Below the pieces are notes generated by a model. The model was not told the origin of the DNA, made no database searches, and saw only the letters and a list, made by a program, of their open reading frames with translations. A stretch of DNA of 64,000 nucleotides, taken from the NCBI RefSeq assembly GCF_019469425.1, contig NZ_CP048272.1, positions 1,550,001 through 1,614,000 of the forward strand. The letters are read 5' to 3'. Below are positions 34,772 to 43,673 of the stretch, one piece after another (positions within the stretch are counted from its first letter, which is position 1; each line of letters opens with the position of its first letter). Made by a program: the position numbers and the translations under genes. The DNA comes from Bifidobacterium asteroides. GTDB lineage: Bacteria; Actinomycetota; Actinomycetes; Actinomycetales; Bifidobacteriaceae.

Positions 34772-36055
34772 ATGAGTACTATCACTGCAGTGAAAACGTA
34801 TGACTTTCGTTTTCCCACTTCTCTGACCCTCTCAGGGTCGGATGCCATGAACAAAGACCCCGACTATTCGGCCGCCTATGTGGAAATACACACCTCGGCT
34901 GAGGACGGCATCAAGGGCTGCGGACTGGTCTTCACCATCGGACGAGGCAACGATGTTGTATGCAGAGCCATAGATTCCATAGGAGATACTCTGCGTGGCC
35001 TGGAGGTTGAACGTCTGCTGGACAGCATGGGTTTAGCCTGGGACCTATTGGTCCATGACTCACAGTTACGCTGGCTGGGACCCGAAAAGGGGGTTGAGCA
35101 CATGGCCATTGGCGCGCTGCTGAGCGCCCTTTGGGACATGAAAGCCAAAAAAGCAAGAAAACCTTTGTGGCTGCTGCTGGCTGAAATGGATCCCGAAGAC
35201 CTGGTCAGCACCTTGGACTTTCGATATCTGTCCGATGCCCTGCGCCCCGAGGAGGCCATAGACATCCTCAAGGATGGGCAATCTGGTAAGCAGGAGCGCA
35301 TTGAGGACATTCGCCAACACGGATATCCTGGCTATTCGACAGCACCCGGCTGGCTTGGCTACAGCGACGAAAAAATGGTGGAGATCGCCAAACGGGAGAC
35401 CCGGGAAAAGGGCTTCAAACAAATCAAGCTCAAGGTTGGCCAGAACCTTGATGATGACATACGCCGCCTGGGACTGGCCAGGGATGCCATCGGCCCCGAC
35501 ATCCGCCTGGCCGTCGACGCCAATCAGGTTTGGGACGTCCCACAAGCCATTGACTGGATCAACCATTTCCATGACTTCGACCTGGCCTGGGTCGAAGAGC
35601 CTACCAGCCCCGACGACATTATCGGCCACGCAACCATTGCCAGAGCCATCAATCCCATCCCAGTGGCAACCGGCGAACAGATGCAGAACCGCATTATGTT
35701 CAAGCAGTTCCTGCAGGCCAACGCCTTCGGCATCATGCAGGTCGACGCCACAAGAGTGGCGGGCCCCCAAGAGATAGTTCTGGAATACCTATTGGCTCGC
35801 AAGTTCCACAAAATAGTCTGCCCACACGCCGGCGGGGTCGGACTGTGCGAGATGGTCTGCCACTTCGCCATGTTCGATTATGCAGCCGTCTCCTGCACCA
35901 CGCAGGGTCGAATGATCGAATATGTGGACAACCAGCACGAATACTTTGTGAACCCCGTGCGTATCAGCCAAGGCATGTATCAAGCACAGACAAATCCCGG
36001 CAATGGGGCTGAAATGACCCTGGAGACTGCAAAGCGCTACCTCCACCAAGAGTGA
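34772..36055 (+). CDS. L-fuconate dehydratase (enolase superfamily)
   Basis: The protein has 427 residues from ATG 34772 with AAGGAG upstream; the longer frame to 34433 runs into lacI. It is a mandelate racemase/enolase-type enzyme. The catalytic KxK is in QIKLKVGQN near residue 220, metal ligands are in LAVDANQVW, WVEEPTSPDD and ATGEQMQN, and the final His lies in CPHAGGVGL. Fuconate dehydratases turn L-fuconate into 2-keto-3-deoxy-L-fuconate. The neighbours support fuconate, although L-rhamnonate or D-arabinonate would use similar sets. First gene of a five-gene operon. Confidence 0.85.
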   Translation: MSTITAVKTYDFRFPTSLTLSGSDAMNKDPDYSAAYVEIHTSAEDGIKGCGLVFTIGRGNDVVCRAIDSIGDTLRGLEVERLLDSMGLAWDLLVHDSQLRWLGPEKGVEHMAIGALLSALWDMKAKKARKPLWLLLAEMDPEDLVSTLDFRYLSDALRPEEAIDILKDGQSGKQERIEDIRQHGYPGYSTAPGWLGYSDEKMVEIAKRETREKGFKQIKLKVGQNLDDDIRRLGLARDAIGPDIRLAVDANQVWDVPQAIDWINHFHDFDLAWVEEPTSPDDIIGHATIARAINPIPVATGEQMQNRIMFKQFLQANAFGIMQVDATRVAGPQEIVLEYLLARKFHKIVCPHAGGVGLCEMVCHFAMFDYAAVSCTTQGRMIEYVDNQHEYFVNPVRISQGMYQAQTNPGNGAEMTLETAKRYLHQE

Positions 36056-36135
36056 CTTCGAGCCACCTCAATCACAATTCGGTCCAACCCTGGACCCTTA
36101 ACGAATCATCAATCCATACAGACAAAGGAGTTCTC

Positions 36136-36927
36136 ATGGATCTGCATCTCAAGAACAAGGTATTCATCATCACCGGTGGCTTCAAGGGCATCGGCAGGGG
36201 CATCACCCTGCAACTGGCCCAGGAGGGCGCCATAACAGCAGTCATAGACCGTGACGAGTCAGCCAAGAGCCAATTCTGCAAAGACATCGAAGCCTATACC
36301 GATACCTATCGGACCTTCATTTTGAATCTGAATGACACCGACGGCATAGCCCCCATTGTGGAGCAGGTACACAAGGAATTCGGCCATATTGATGGCATAG
36401 TCAACAACGCTGGGGTCAACGACAACAAGGACTTGGAAACCACCGACTGGCGGGAGTTCGAACATTCCGTGCACGGTAATCTCACTCACTACTACGAACT
36501 CATGCATGCCTCTTGTGCCTATCTCAAGGAAAGCCACGGATCCGTCATAAATATCACCTCCAAAACAGCCGTGACCGGTCAAGGCAAGACCAGCGCCTAT
36601 GCGGCGGCTAAGGGCGGAATTCTGGGCCTGACCAGAGAATGGGCTGCGGCCTTGGTGCACGATGAGGTACGAGTGAACGCCATCGTGGTCTCGGAATGCT
36701 GGACCCCGCTCTATGCCGACTGGATTAAGACCTTTGGCGATGAAAAGGCCCAGCAGGCCCGTCTGTCGGTCATCACAGACAAGATTCCTCTGGAGCATCG
36801 CATGACCACACCCGAGGAGATCGGGAACACCGCCACTTTCCTGCTCTCCGATCGCGCATCGCACACCACCGGCCAATGGGTATTCGTCGATGGCGGATAC
36901 GTCCACCTGGACCGGGCACTGAATTGA
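36136..36927 (+). CDS. Short-chain dehydrogenase, probable L-fucose dehydrogenase
   Basis: The protein has 263 residues from ATG 36136 behind AAAGGAG. Rossmann motif TGGFKGIGRG lies at residues 12-21, NNAGVND follows, the catalytic Ser is in INITSKTAV, and YAAAKGG carries the Tyr and Lys. In the oxidative fucose pathway this step makes fuconolactone with NAD(P)+. Assignment to that step rests on the operon: dehydratase, permease, lactonase and aldolase surround it. Confidence 0.82.
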   Translation: MDLHLKNKVFIITGGFKGIGRGITLQLAQEGAITAVIDRDESAKSQFCKDIEAYTDTYRTFILNLNDTDGIAPIVEQVHKEFGHIDGIVNNAGVNDNKDLETTDWREFEHSVHGNLTHYYELMHASCAYLKESHGSVINITSKTAVTGQGKTSAYAAAKGGILGLTREWAAALVHDEVRVNAIVVSECWTPLYADWIKTFGDEKAQQARLSVITDKIPLEHRMTTPEEIGNTATFLLSDRASHTTGQWVFVDGGYVHLDRALN

Positions 36928-36935
36928 GCTCTGCC

Positions 36936-38204
36936 ATGGAAAATACAAATACACGAAACAAAGGCGGGTCCAAGGCCACCATCGCCATAGCCCTGGTCAT
37001 CGGCCTCTTCTTCATCTGGGGATTGACCATGAACCTGGTCAACGCTCTCAACAGCCCGTTCAGCAACTATATGGAGCTGAATAGCACCCAGGCATCACTG
37101 CTGCAGGTGGCCTACTATGGAGCCTACTTCGTTATGGCCATCCCAGCCGGAATCATCTCCAAGCGCTTCGGCTACAAGGGCGGTGTCATTTCCGGACTGA
37201 TACTGTTCGCGGCTGGAGCATTCATCGTGGTGCCAGCCACAAATATGGCCAGCTACGGACTCTTCCTATTCGCCATGTTCGTGATAGCGCTGGGAGCCTC
37301 CTCACTGGAGACCAATTGCAACCCTTACGTGACCAAGCTGGGCGACGAAAAAGGCGAATCCTTCAGACTCAATCTGGCACAGAGCTTCAACGGAGTCGGC
37401 AACGTAGTGGGGCCTCTGATTTTGGGTGCAGTCCTGTCCAAAACCCTGACCCCAAAACAGCCAGGTTTTGAGCAAGCCAAGGTCAAGTTCCTGTCTGATA
37501 CCAGGATGATCTATATTGTCATCGGCATCGTCCTGCTGCTGGTGTTGGCTGTCTTCATCGTCTTCAAACTGCCAACACCACCTGGCGATGACGAGCAGGA
37601 AGGGAAAACCGGCACCGGCTCTGGCATTTCAAGCCTGCCAAAACGCCCCTACTTCGTATTGGGCGTGATAGCCGAGTTCATCTTTATCGGCTTGCAGGTG
37701 GCAGGCATGGCCATGTTCTCCGCTTATGCTCTCCGACACTGGGGCGACGGCATAACCGCCGGTCTGGCTGCCACACTGTTGGCATTGCTGTCAGTGCTGT
37801 TCACCCTTGGCCGGTTTCTGACCACTCCGTTGATGACCAAATTCGATGCCAGCAAGATACTGGGCATCTACATGTGCATCACAGCCATGTTGATGATTCT
37901 GGTATCCCTGGGTATGGGACGATTCTCGGTCATCTGCTTCCTGATCGCCTATCTGTTCATATCGATCGGCTACCCCACGATCTTCTCGCTGACGCTCAAA
38001 GGCATCAGGGGCAACGACGCCAAGACCGGCTCTTCGGCGCTGGTCATGAGTATCGTCGGAGCGGCCCTGATCCCACTGCTGCTGGGCGCCATCCAGGACG
38101 CCATGGGCATCGAAATCGCAATGCTGGTGACTGTGCCCGGATTCCTCTACATCGCCTGGTACGCCTTCCGTGGGTGTCGCATAGGTCTTGAGCAGGGAGC
38201 CTGA
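36936..38204 (+). CDS. fucP: L-fucose permease (FucP-like MFS)
   Basis: The protein has 422 residues and 12 membrane helices. It belongs to the FHS/FucP group: GLFFIWGLTMNLVNALNSPF near the N terminus and ALGASSLETNCNPYVTKLG with NLAQSFNGVGNVVGP are typical. FucP imports fucose by proton symport. The ATG at 36936 starts 8 bp after the dehydrogenase stop with only GAG upstream, so translation is probably coupled. Confidence 0.88.
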   Translation: MENTNTRNKGGSKATIAIALVIGLFFIWGLTMNLVNALNSPFSNYMELNSTQASLLQVAYYGAYFVMAIPAGIISKRFGYKGGVISGLILFAAGAFIVVPATNMASYGLFLFAMFVIALGASSLETNCNPYVTKLGDEKGESFRLNLAQSFNGVGNVVGPLILGAVLSKTLTPKQPGFEQAKVKFLSDTRMIYIVIGIVLLLVLAVFIVFKLPTPPGDDEQEGKTGTGSGISSLPKRPYFVLGVIAEFIFIGLQVAGMAMFSAYALRHWGDGITAGLAATLLALLSVLFTLGRFLTTPLMTKFDASKILGIYMCITAMLMILVSLGMGRFSVICFLIAYLFISIGYPTIFSLTLKGIRGNDAKTGSSALVMSIVGAALIPLLLGAIQDAMGIEIAMLVTVPGFLYIAWYAFRGCRIGLEQGA

Positions 38205-38205
38205 C

Positions 38206-39003
38206 ATGACACAACAACTGCAGGTCATCGATGCCCACTTCCATATGTGGAATCTTGAGCGGCAACATCTGCCTTGGCTGGACGGGATTCCCTCACTGAA
38301 CCGGAGTTTTTCCCTTCATGAATTGGAAAGCGAGTACGAGCAGCTAGGAGTGGAGTTTCTGGGCGGAGTCTATGTGGAAGTAGACTCGGACGACCCCCTA
38401 TTAGAGGACCGCTTGGTCTATGAGAGCAATAACCCCAAAATTCTTGCCCGAATGCTCCGAGCCCAAGTAGGGCCCTATATGAGGGTGCCCATCAATGCTA
38501 CGGGCATCAGAGAGCCGCTGCATACTGACTCTGCCCCTCGCGGCCGTTGCATGGAACCCTCCTTCATCGCTGGGCTCCGCGCCATGGCCGATAAGGGCCT
38601 GCCCTTTGAGCTATGCAACAGGGGGGCGGAACTGCCGGATATGGCTCAGACATTCTCTCAGGTTCCTTCCCTGACTGTCATCATGGACCACCTGGGCAAT
38701 ATGCCTGACTTGTCGCCGGCCTGTAAAAAAGCCGTACAGACCATGGCAGCCCTGCCGCACTGCTATATCAAGGTGTCAGGCGACCTGCCGGTCGATCACG
38801 ACATCGTCGCCTTTGTCAGGGACACATTTGCCCCGGACAGGATTCTCTATGCCTCCAACTGGCCGGTAGTCACCGTCCACTCCTCATTACGGGAACACTG
38901 GCAACTGATGCTGGACATCTTTGGCCCGGATGAGGACTTCTTCAGGCACAATGCCATGAGGGCCTATGGAATTGATGCCGATATACATGCTGTGAAAGGG
39001 TGA
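38206..39003 (+). CDS. L-fuconolactone hydrolase (amidohydrolase 2 family)
   Basis: The protein has 265 residues from ATG 38206, one base after the FucP stop, with GGGAG upstream. The metal-binding VIDAHFHMW lies at residues 6-14, VIMDHLGNMPD near residue 160, and YASNWPVVTVH with the catalytic Asp/Asn position near the C terminus. The family includes sugar lactonases such as fuconolactonase and 4-sulfomuconolactonase. It opens the lactone formed by the dehydrogenase to give L-fuconate for the dehydratase. Confidence 0.82.
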   Translation: MTQQLQVIDAHFHMWNLERQHLPWLDGIPSLNRSFSLHELESEYEQLGVEFLGGVYVEVDSDDPLLEDRLVYESNNPKILARMLRAQVGPYMRVPINATGIREPLHTDSAPRGRCMEPSFIAGLRAMADKGLPFELCNRGAELPDMAQTFSQVPSLTVIMDHLGNMPDLSPACKKAVQTMAALPHCYIKVSGDLPVDHDIVAFVRDTFAPDRILYASNWPVVTVHSSLREHWQLMLDIFGPDEDFFRHNAMRAYGIDADIHAVKG

Positions 39004-39005
39004 AT

Positions 39006-39905
39006 ATGCGCACATCATCAGCCAAATTCGAGGGAATATTCTGCCCGTCAATAACCGTCAGCGACGATCAAGGAGTCATAGACACCGCCCTTTGGGGACG
39101 ACATCTGGACCATCTGATTCAGGCTGGCATCAACGGAGTGCTCCTGTTCGGAAGCATCGGCGAGTTTTATGCATATGATCTCCAAGAGAAGCGCTCAGCC
39201 CTGCAATTCGCCATCGACCATATACGAGGACGCGTGAAGGTATTCGTCGGGATAGGCGATACGAACATGGACCGGGTGATGGATCTGACCGCATTTGCCG
39301 GACAAATCGGCGCCGATGCCGTGGTTGCTGTCAGCCCCTATTATTTTGGTCCTTCGGAACCGACTGCTTACAGATATTTCAGCAGCATCGCCCATGCCTC
39401 GGTTGTACCGGTGATTCTCTATAACTTCCCGGCTCGTACAGGCAACGACTGCTCCCCCGAGTTGGTCGCGAGACTGGCCCGGAAATGTCCGAATATCGTG
39501 GGCATCAAAGACACTGTAGACACGATCAGCCACACACGTCGGATCGTATCCGCAGTCAGGGGTGTCAGCAGTGAGTTCTCGGTGTTCTCAGGGTTCGACG
39601 AATACTATTTGGCCAACCGTATCTGCGGAGGCAACGGCGTTTTGTCAGGTCTGACGAACGTGGAGCCAGAGACCTTCGTTGCCATGCATCAGGCCTATCA
39701 AAAGGGCGATTACCAAACCGCGCTAGACAAGGCCCGACGCATTAACCATTTGATGGCGATTTACGACACTGCGGATTTGTTCGTGTCGGCCATTAAGGGA
39801 GCTGTGCGACTGCAGGGTCTGCCCATCAGCACACGCATCCGCGAACCGGCTACGCAGATTGATGACTACCAGATGCGACAGATCGAGACCATACTGCGTA
39901 GTTGA
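39006..39905 (+). CDS. 2-keto-3-deoxy-L-fuconate aldolase (DHDPS/NAL family)
   Basis: The protein has 299 residues from ATG 39006 with AAAGGG five bases upstream; a GTG at 39000 overlaps the lactonase stop. It is a class I aldolase of the DapA family with LLFGSIGEFYAYD, the catalytic Tyr in LYNFPARTG and the Schiff-base Lys in NIVGIKDTVD near residue 165. In the B. longum type pathway this step splits 2-keto-3-deoxy-L-fuconate to pyruvate and L-lactaldehyde. No lactaldehyde reductase or fucose mutarotase is in the cassette. Confidence 0.82.
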   Translation: MRTSSAKFEGIFCPSITVSDDQGVIDTALWGRHLDHLIQAGINGVLLFGSIGEFYAYDLQEKRSALQFAIDHIRGRVKVFVGIGDTNMDRVMDLTAFAGQIGADAVVAVSPYYFGPSEPTAYRYFSSIAHASVVPVILYNFPARTGNDCSPELVARLARKCPNIVGIKDTVDTISHTRRIVSAVRGVSSEFSVFSGFDEYYLANRICGGNGVLSGLTNVEPETFVAMHQAYQKGDYQTALDKARRINHLMAIYDTADLFVSAIKGAVRLQGLPISTRIREPATQIDDYQMRQIETILRS

Positions 39906-39924
39906 GCTTTCATCTATTGCATCG

Positions 39925-39965
39925 AACAGGGCCTGAGAAAAACCTACCTTTCCTCAGGCCCTGTT
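39925..39965. terminator. Bidirectional terminator between aldolase and chimeric gene
   Basis: A perfect 13-bp stem, AACAGGGCCTGAG/CTCAGGCCCTGTT with a 15-base loop, lies between the convergent aldolase and the chimeric GNAT-LuxS gene. It ends 9 bp before the luxS repeat begins. Confidence 0.85.
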
Positions 39966-39973
39966 GTTCGTCT

Positions 39974-40363
39974 GTCAGCGTTCAGACCAGCTTGCGCTCG
40001 TAAGGATCGGAGCTGATGCCAGCGGCCACAATGTCGCGGCTCCACTGCTTGGCCGAGAAGAGCGAATGGTCGCGGTAGTTGCCGCAGGAGGTGATCTCGG
40101 TGCCGGGCACGTCATCCCAGGTGGCCTTTCCGGCGATGAACTCCAACGACTCCTTCAGAGCCTTGGCCACATCCTCGGTCGAATGACGGCCCCAGGCAAG
40201 CAGATGGAAGCCCGTCCGGCAACCGAAGGGCGAGCAGTCGATGTAGCCGGGAATGCGCTCGCGCAGGAGCACGGCGATGGTGTGCTCAATGGTGTGCAGC
40301 CCAGCAGTTGGAATGGCGTTCTGGTTGGGCTGGACCAGGCGCAGATCATAGTTAGAGATGATG
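39974..40363. repeat. 390-bp direct repeat, copy 1 (luxS 3' part)
   Basis: This matches 47418-47807 with two substitutions by eye, one silent and one changing a luxS Glu codon to Gly. It covers luxS codons 35-160 plus the stop and 8 bases past it. It shares TG with the start of the GNAT repeat at the junction. Confidence 0.95.
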
Positions 40364-40635
40364 CCCTTGTGCTCGTCCAGCTCAGGTTCAGGGTAGACGG
40401 GATCCTCAGGCATCTGATCCATGCCAGCTGCATCGTCAACCAAGAGCATGGTGTGGCCCCCGGCGATATCTTCGCGGATGCGTTCGGGCAGGGGGTACTT
40501 GTCCCCCCACTGACGGGGGTTGCCGGTCTCGGCCATCCGCTTCCTGGCGTAGGCGTAGACAGGCATGATCGCCTCAAAGTCGTCCATGGTGGCATGACGG
40601 ATCCAACGTGCAGTTTCCATCGCGTACCTGCTCAC
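39982..40635 (-). CDS. Chimeric gene: GNAT residues 1-91 fused in frame to LuxS residues 35-160
   Basis: The open frame has 217 codons with the GNAT start and ribosome-binding site. Residues 1-91 equal the GNAT protein at 33434 up to DEHKG. Residues 92-217 equal LuxS residues 35-160 from IISNYD, with one change (FIAGKATW for FIAEKATW). All LuxS zinc and catalytic residues are kept (HTIEH at 114-118, the Cys in SPFGCRTGF, the Cys in [10 protein letters not shown]). The LuxS N terminus and the acetyl-CoA motif of GNAT are lost. Neither parental activity is assured; it could be silent, or could mix with real LuxS, which works as a dimer. It is expressed from the duplicated GNAT promoter if at all. 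Confidence 0.8.
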   Translation of the reverse strand: MSRYAMETARWIRHATMDDFEAIMPVYAYARKRMAETGNPRQWGDKYPLPERIREDIAGGHTMLLVDDAAGMDQMPEDPVYPEPELDEHKGIISNYDLRLVQPNQNAIPTAGLHTIEHTIAVLLRERIPGYIDCSPFGCRTGFHLLAWGRHSTEDVAKALKESLEFIAGKATWDDVPGTEITSCGNYRDHSLFSAKQWSRDIVAAGISSDPYERKLV

Positions 40636-40776
40636 TGTGGCTACCTCTTTCTCGACCGATGCGGGAGGGGCCAGGCCCGCCCCCGCGATTGCCGAAGTAC
40701 GAGTGTATCCATCAGGAAGCTGCTACGAAGTGAGTACGCATTGAGCGAATCAGGGAATAGTTTGGGCTATTGCGCG
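40362..40776. repeat. 415-bp direct repeat, copy 2 (GNAT 5' part and upstream)
   Basis: This is identical to 33161-33575. Here the GNAT codons read into luxS sequence at 40362-40363 instead of the rest of the GNAT gene. Confidence 0.95.
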
Positions 40777-40805
40777 CCTCTCATAAAAGTCGGAACCTTT
40801 CTTTA

Positions 40806-42809
40806 TCAGCTCCTTAACCAGACTTTCATGCTTCCCGTCTCCCGATTGGCCCAAGCATAGTAAGGAACCAACTTCATGTTTACAGATCGCTCATGCTTAT
40901 CCGACAGGGGGATATAGAGAGGATCATCAGGGCTATCCTCGGAATCAAGCATGGCTGGTACGGTCAGCATGTCGACGCCGCCAAGCAGATCCTGGTGGAA
41001 TTCAGATGTCACTTTCTGAGGATCAACAAGGACCCGGTACTGCCAAAGCTTCCCCGGGTTATCAGTCGACTCTGCGCAATAGACCAGAGGGCCCCGCATA
41101 AGCGCAACAGATCCGGCATCCGACGAAACCCGCGAGTTGGCTCTCATGAGCTTAACGGCCATATCCATTTCCAGGTGAACATGGCTCTTTTGGCCTGGAG
41201 CCAGATCCACATAAATGAATCCGCGCTCAAGCTCCGTCGATTCTTCGAATCCGTCATGGGTCATCTTGTACGAATCTGCCGTCCAACTGGGCACTCTGAT
41301 GCCGAAACGAACTGGTCCGGAAGCATCCGCAGACAGTTCCAAGTCGTAGTCGACAAGTCCACTCCATGGGTAATTCGTTGACTCCACAACTTCAAGGCCA
41401 TTGTCAAAGCCGGCCTGATTGGCGATGAACTGATGGCTGAGCACCGTGAAGTCATCAGGCCTTGCATAAATATATCTATCCACGGAGGCGATCAGTCTGG
41501 CGATGTTGGCGGGACAGCAGGCGCAGCCAAACCAGTCCACTCTATGTGCCAGAACGTGATGACGATCCGGATTGTCTATACCCTCGGGATCGACTTGGAG
41601 GGGATTGACATAGAAGTACTGACGTCCATCCAGACTGATGCCTGCCAAGGCACCGTTGAAAAGCTCACGCTCGAGTATGTCGCCATATTCGCCATCGGCA
41701 TCCAGCGCAAGCATTCTCTCGGCCAGCATGGTAGCTCCGACCGACGCACAAGTTTCCCCGTACATAGTGTCATTAGGCAGATCGTAATCGTAGGTGAGGG
41801 ACTCACCGACGTGAGTGGATCCGACATTCCCGGTGATATACATGCGTTTGTCGACCAAGTTGCGCCACAGTCGGCGTACCGTGCGTTCCAAGTCTGCATC
41901 TTGGGTAATGGCAGCCAGGTGAGCCATGCCCGTACATAGATACATCAACCTCACTGCATGGCCATGAGCTGTTTGTTGCTGACGAACCGGGCGATCAGCC
42001 TGAAAGTACTCCAGAGGATAATCGGCCATATCCGGCGCAATTTGCTCACCTGGCGCGCTCTCTTGTTGCTTGGCGTAGAAACGTGGATCCTGCCCACGAA
42101 TATTGATGAGATAGGCAGCCAATTGCTTATACCGCTCTTCACCAGTAGCCTCAAAGAGCTTGCAGAGAGCAAGCTCGATTTCAGGATGACCATCGGCTCC
42201 GTGGATTTTCCCCTCTTCGGGTCCAATATGCGAATCAATGCAATCAGCCATCCGACGAGCTATATCCAAGGCCTGCCTATTGCCGGTGACTTGGTAATAC
42301 GCCAGTCCCGCTTCTATGTAGTGACCCATGCTGTAGGTTTCATGGGATTGCTGCAACTGCGAGAAGGGCCTGCGATCCGCCCAAGGACCCGTCCCGATCT
42401 GAAATGGTGTGACCAGGTACCCGTCTGGAGTCTGAGCCCTGGAAATAAGGTCCACGGTTCTGTCACAGACCGCTTGCAGGTGGGAATTTGGATGATACTC
42501 CAGCACATAGGCGGCTTCCTCCAGCCACTTGTAGAGATCGGAATCCTGAAAGACCATACCTTTGAATTCTCCAGCCTGCTCACCAGCGGCAATGCGCAGA
42601 TTGCTGACAGCATGACTAAGTGGGTCAGAACCCTGGTTGCCGGCTGGATCATCAGGCACATTTACATTGGCTTGATCATTGAGAACCTGCCACTGATAGG
42701 GCAAAACCACACGTGCAATCTGCTCCCGCCGATGTTGCCAAAAAGTTGATGTAATCCTAACTTGTGGTTCACTAGGCAGTGGCTTCCAGCGCAACTGTGT
42801 TTTTCTCAT
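40806..42809 (-). CDS. GH127 beta-L-arabinofuranosidase
   Basis: The protein has 667 residues from ATG 42809 with AAGGAGAACGA upstream. It matches HypBA1-type GH127 enzymes. YGETCASVGAT near residue 340 supplies the zinc Glu and first Cys, and FGCACCPANIARL near residue 415 supplies the Cys pair, one of which is the nucleophile. An (alpha/alpha)6 barrel is followed by beta domains. It releases beta-linked L-arabinofuranose from plant glycans or arabino-oligosaccharides. No signal peptide, so it acts in the cytoplasm on sugars imported by the adjacent ABC transporter. Last gene of cassette B. Confidence 0.9.
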   Translation of the reverse strand: MRKTQLRWKPLPSEPQVRITSTFWQHRREQIARVVLPYQWQVLNDQANVNVPDDPAGNQGSDPLSHAVSNLRIAAGEQAGEFKGMVFQDSDLYKWLEEAAYVLEYHPNSHLQAVCDRTVDLISRAQTPDGYLVTPFQIGTGPWADRRPFSQLQQSHETYSMGHYIEAGLAYYQVTGNRQALDIARRMADCIDSHIGPEEGKIHGADGHPEIELALCKLFEATGEERYKQLAAYLINIRGQDPRFYAKQQESAPGEQIAPDMADYPLEYFQADRPVRQQQTAHGHAVRLMYLCTGMAHLAAITQDADLERTVRRLWRNLVDKRMYITGNVGSTHVGESLTYDYDLPNDTMYGETCASVGATMLAERMLALDADGEYGDILERELFNGALAGISLDGRQYFYVNPLQVDPEGIDNPDRHHVLAHRVDWFGCACCPANIARLIASVDRYIYARPDDFTVLSHQFIANQAGFDNGLEVVESTNYPWSGLVDYDLELSADASGPVRFGIRVPSWTADSYKMTHDGFEESTELERGFIYVDLAPGQKSHVHLEMDMAVKLMRANSRVSSDAGSVALMRGPLVYCAESTDNPGKLWQYRVLVDPQKVTSEFHQDLLGGVDMLTVPAMLDSEDSPDDPLYIPLSDKHERSVNMKLVPYYAWANRETGSMKVWLRS

Positions 42810-42846
42810 TCGTTCTCCTTCTGTCCACAATCGTCAACGCGGACCG

Positions 42847-43665
42847 TCAGCCCTTGACTGCGCCTGCCATGAATCCCTTGACGTAATACTTCTGAAGCGT
42901 CAGGAAGAGGATCGCTGCAGGCAGAAGCAAAACAACCACGCCGGCCTCTGTAGCTCCATAATCAATAACGCCCATGGTCTGCTGACGCATGTTGACCAAG
43001 GCCAAAGGCAGGGGGGCGTGCGAGGACCCGACAAGGTAGAGGGGAATCATGAAATTATTCCATGCTTCAAGGAAGGCCAGCAGCCCCACGGTCACCATGG
43101 AAGGTTTGACTACGGGCATCAGGATCTTGACCAGTGCCTGCAGGCTATTGCATCCGTCTACCATGGCGGCCTCCTCCATATCCTTGGGAATGGCATCAAA
43201 AGCTATCCGCATAATGAAGGTGCTCATGGGAAGTTGGAAAAGAGTCAGGACAAGGCCGACGCCAACCAGGGAATCGTTCAGACCGATGTCCTTGCACCAA
43301 ACCATAAGCGGTATCAGCAGGGATGCATACGGCACCATGAGAATGGACAGCGTTACCATAAATCCCAGATCATGCCCTGGATATTCAAATCTGGAGAAGG
43401 AGTACCCAGCCATAGTGCAGACAATTACGGAAAGCACCACCGTAACCAGAGTGATTACCACCGAATTGGCCAAGTAGGTAGGCAACCCGTCCTGGTAGTG
43501 CAACAAGGTCAGATAATTGCCCGGTCCCCAGCCGTCCGTCTGGGCAGATCCTGTCTGCGGACTGAAGGAGCAGATGACCACCCATATCAGGGGAGCAATG
43601 AAGACCAGGGCCAACAGGGCCTGAAGAATCCTGCTTATGCAGCGTTTCCACAAGGGCGTAGTCAT
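42847..43665 (-). CDS. ABC sugar transporter permease (MalG type)
   Basis: The protein has 272 residues from ATG 43665 with GAGGGG upstream. It has six membrane helices, and the EAA loop reads EEAAMVDGCNSLQALVKILMPVVKPS. It pairs with the permease encoded just upstream. It ends 38 bp before GH127, so imported oligosaccharide would go directly to that enzyme. Confidence 0.9.
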   Translation of the reverse strand: MTTPLWKRCISRILQALLALVFIAPLIWVVICSFSPQTGSAQTDGWGPGNYLTLLHYQDGLPTYLANSVVITLVTVVLSVIVCTMAGYSFSRFEYPGHDLGFMVTLSILMVPYASLLIPLMVWCKDIGLNDSLVGVGLVLTLFQLPMSTFIMRIAFDAIPKDMEEAAMVDGCNSLQALVKILMPVVKPSMVTVGLLAFLEAWNNFMIPLYLVGSSHAPLPLALVNMRQQTMGVIDYGATEAGVVVLLLPAAILFLTLQKYYVKGFMAGAVKG

Positions 43666-43673
43666 GATTCCCC

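Noticed and set aside
39964-40860. A plus-strand frame across the chimeric gene
   Set aside because: It merely mirrors the antisense of the GNAT and luxS pieces and has no own ribosome-binding site or domain.
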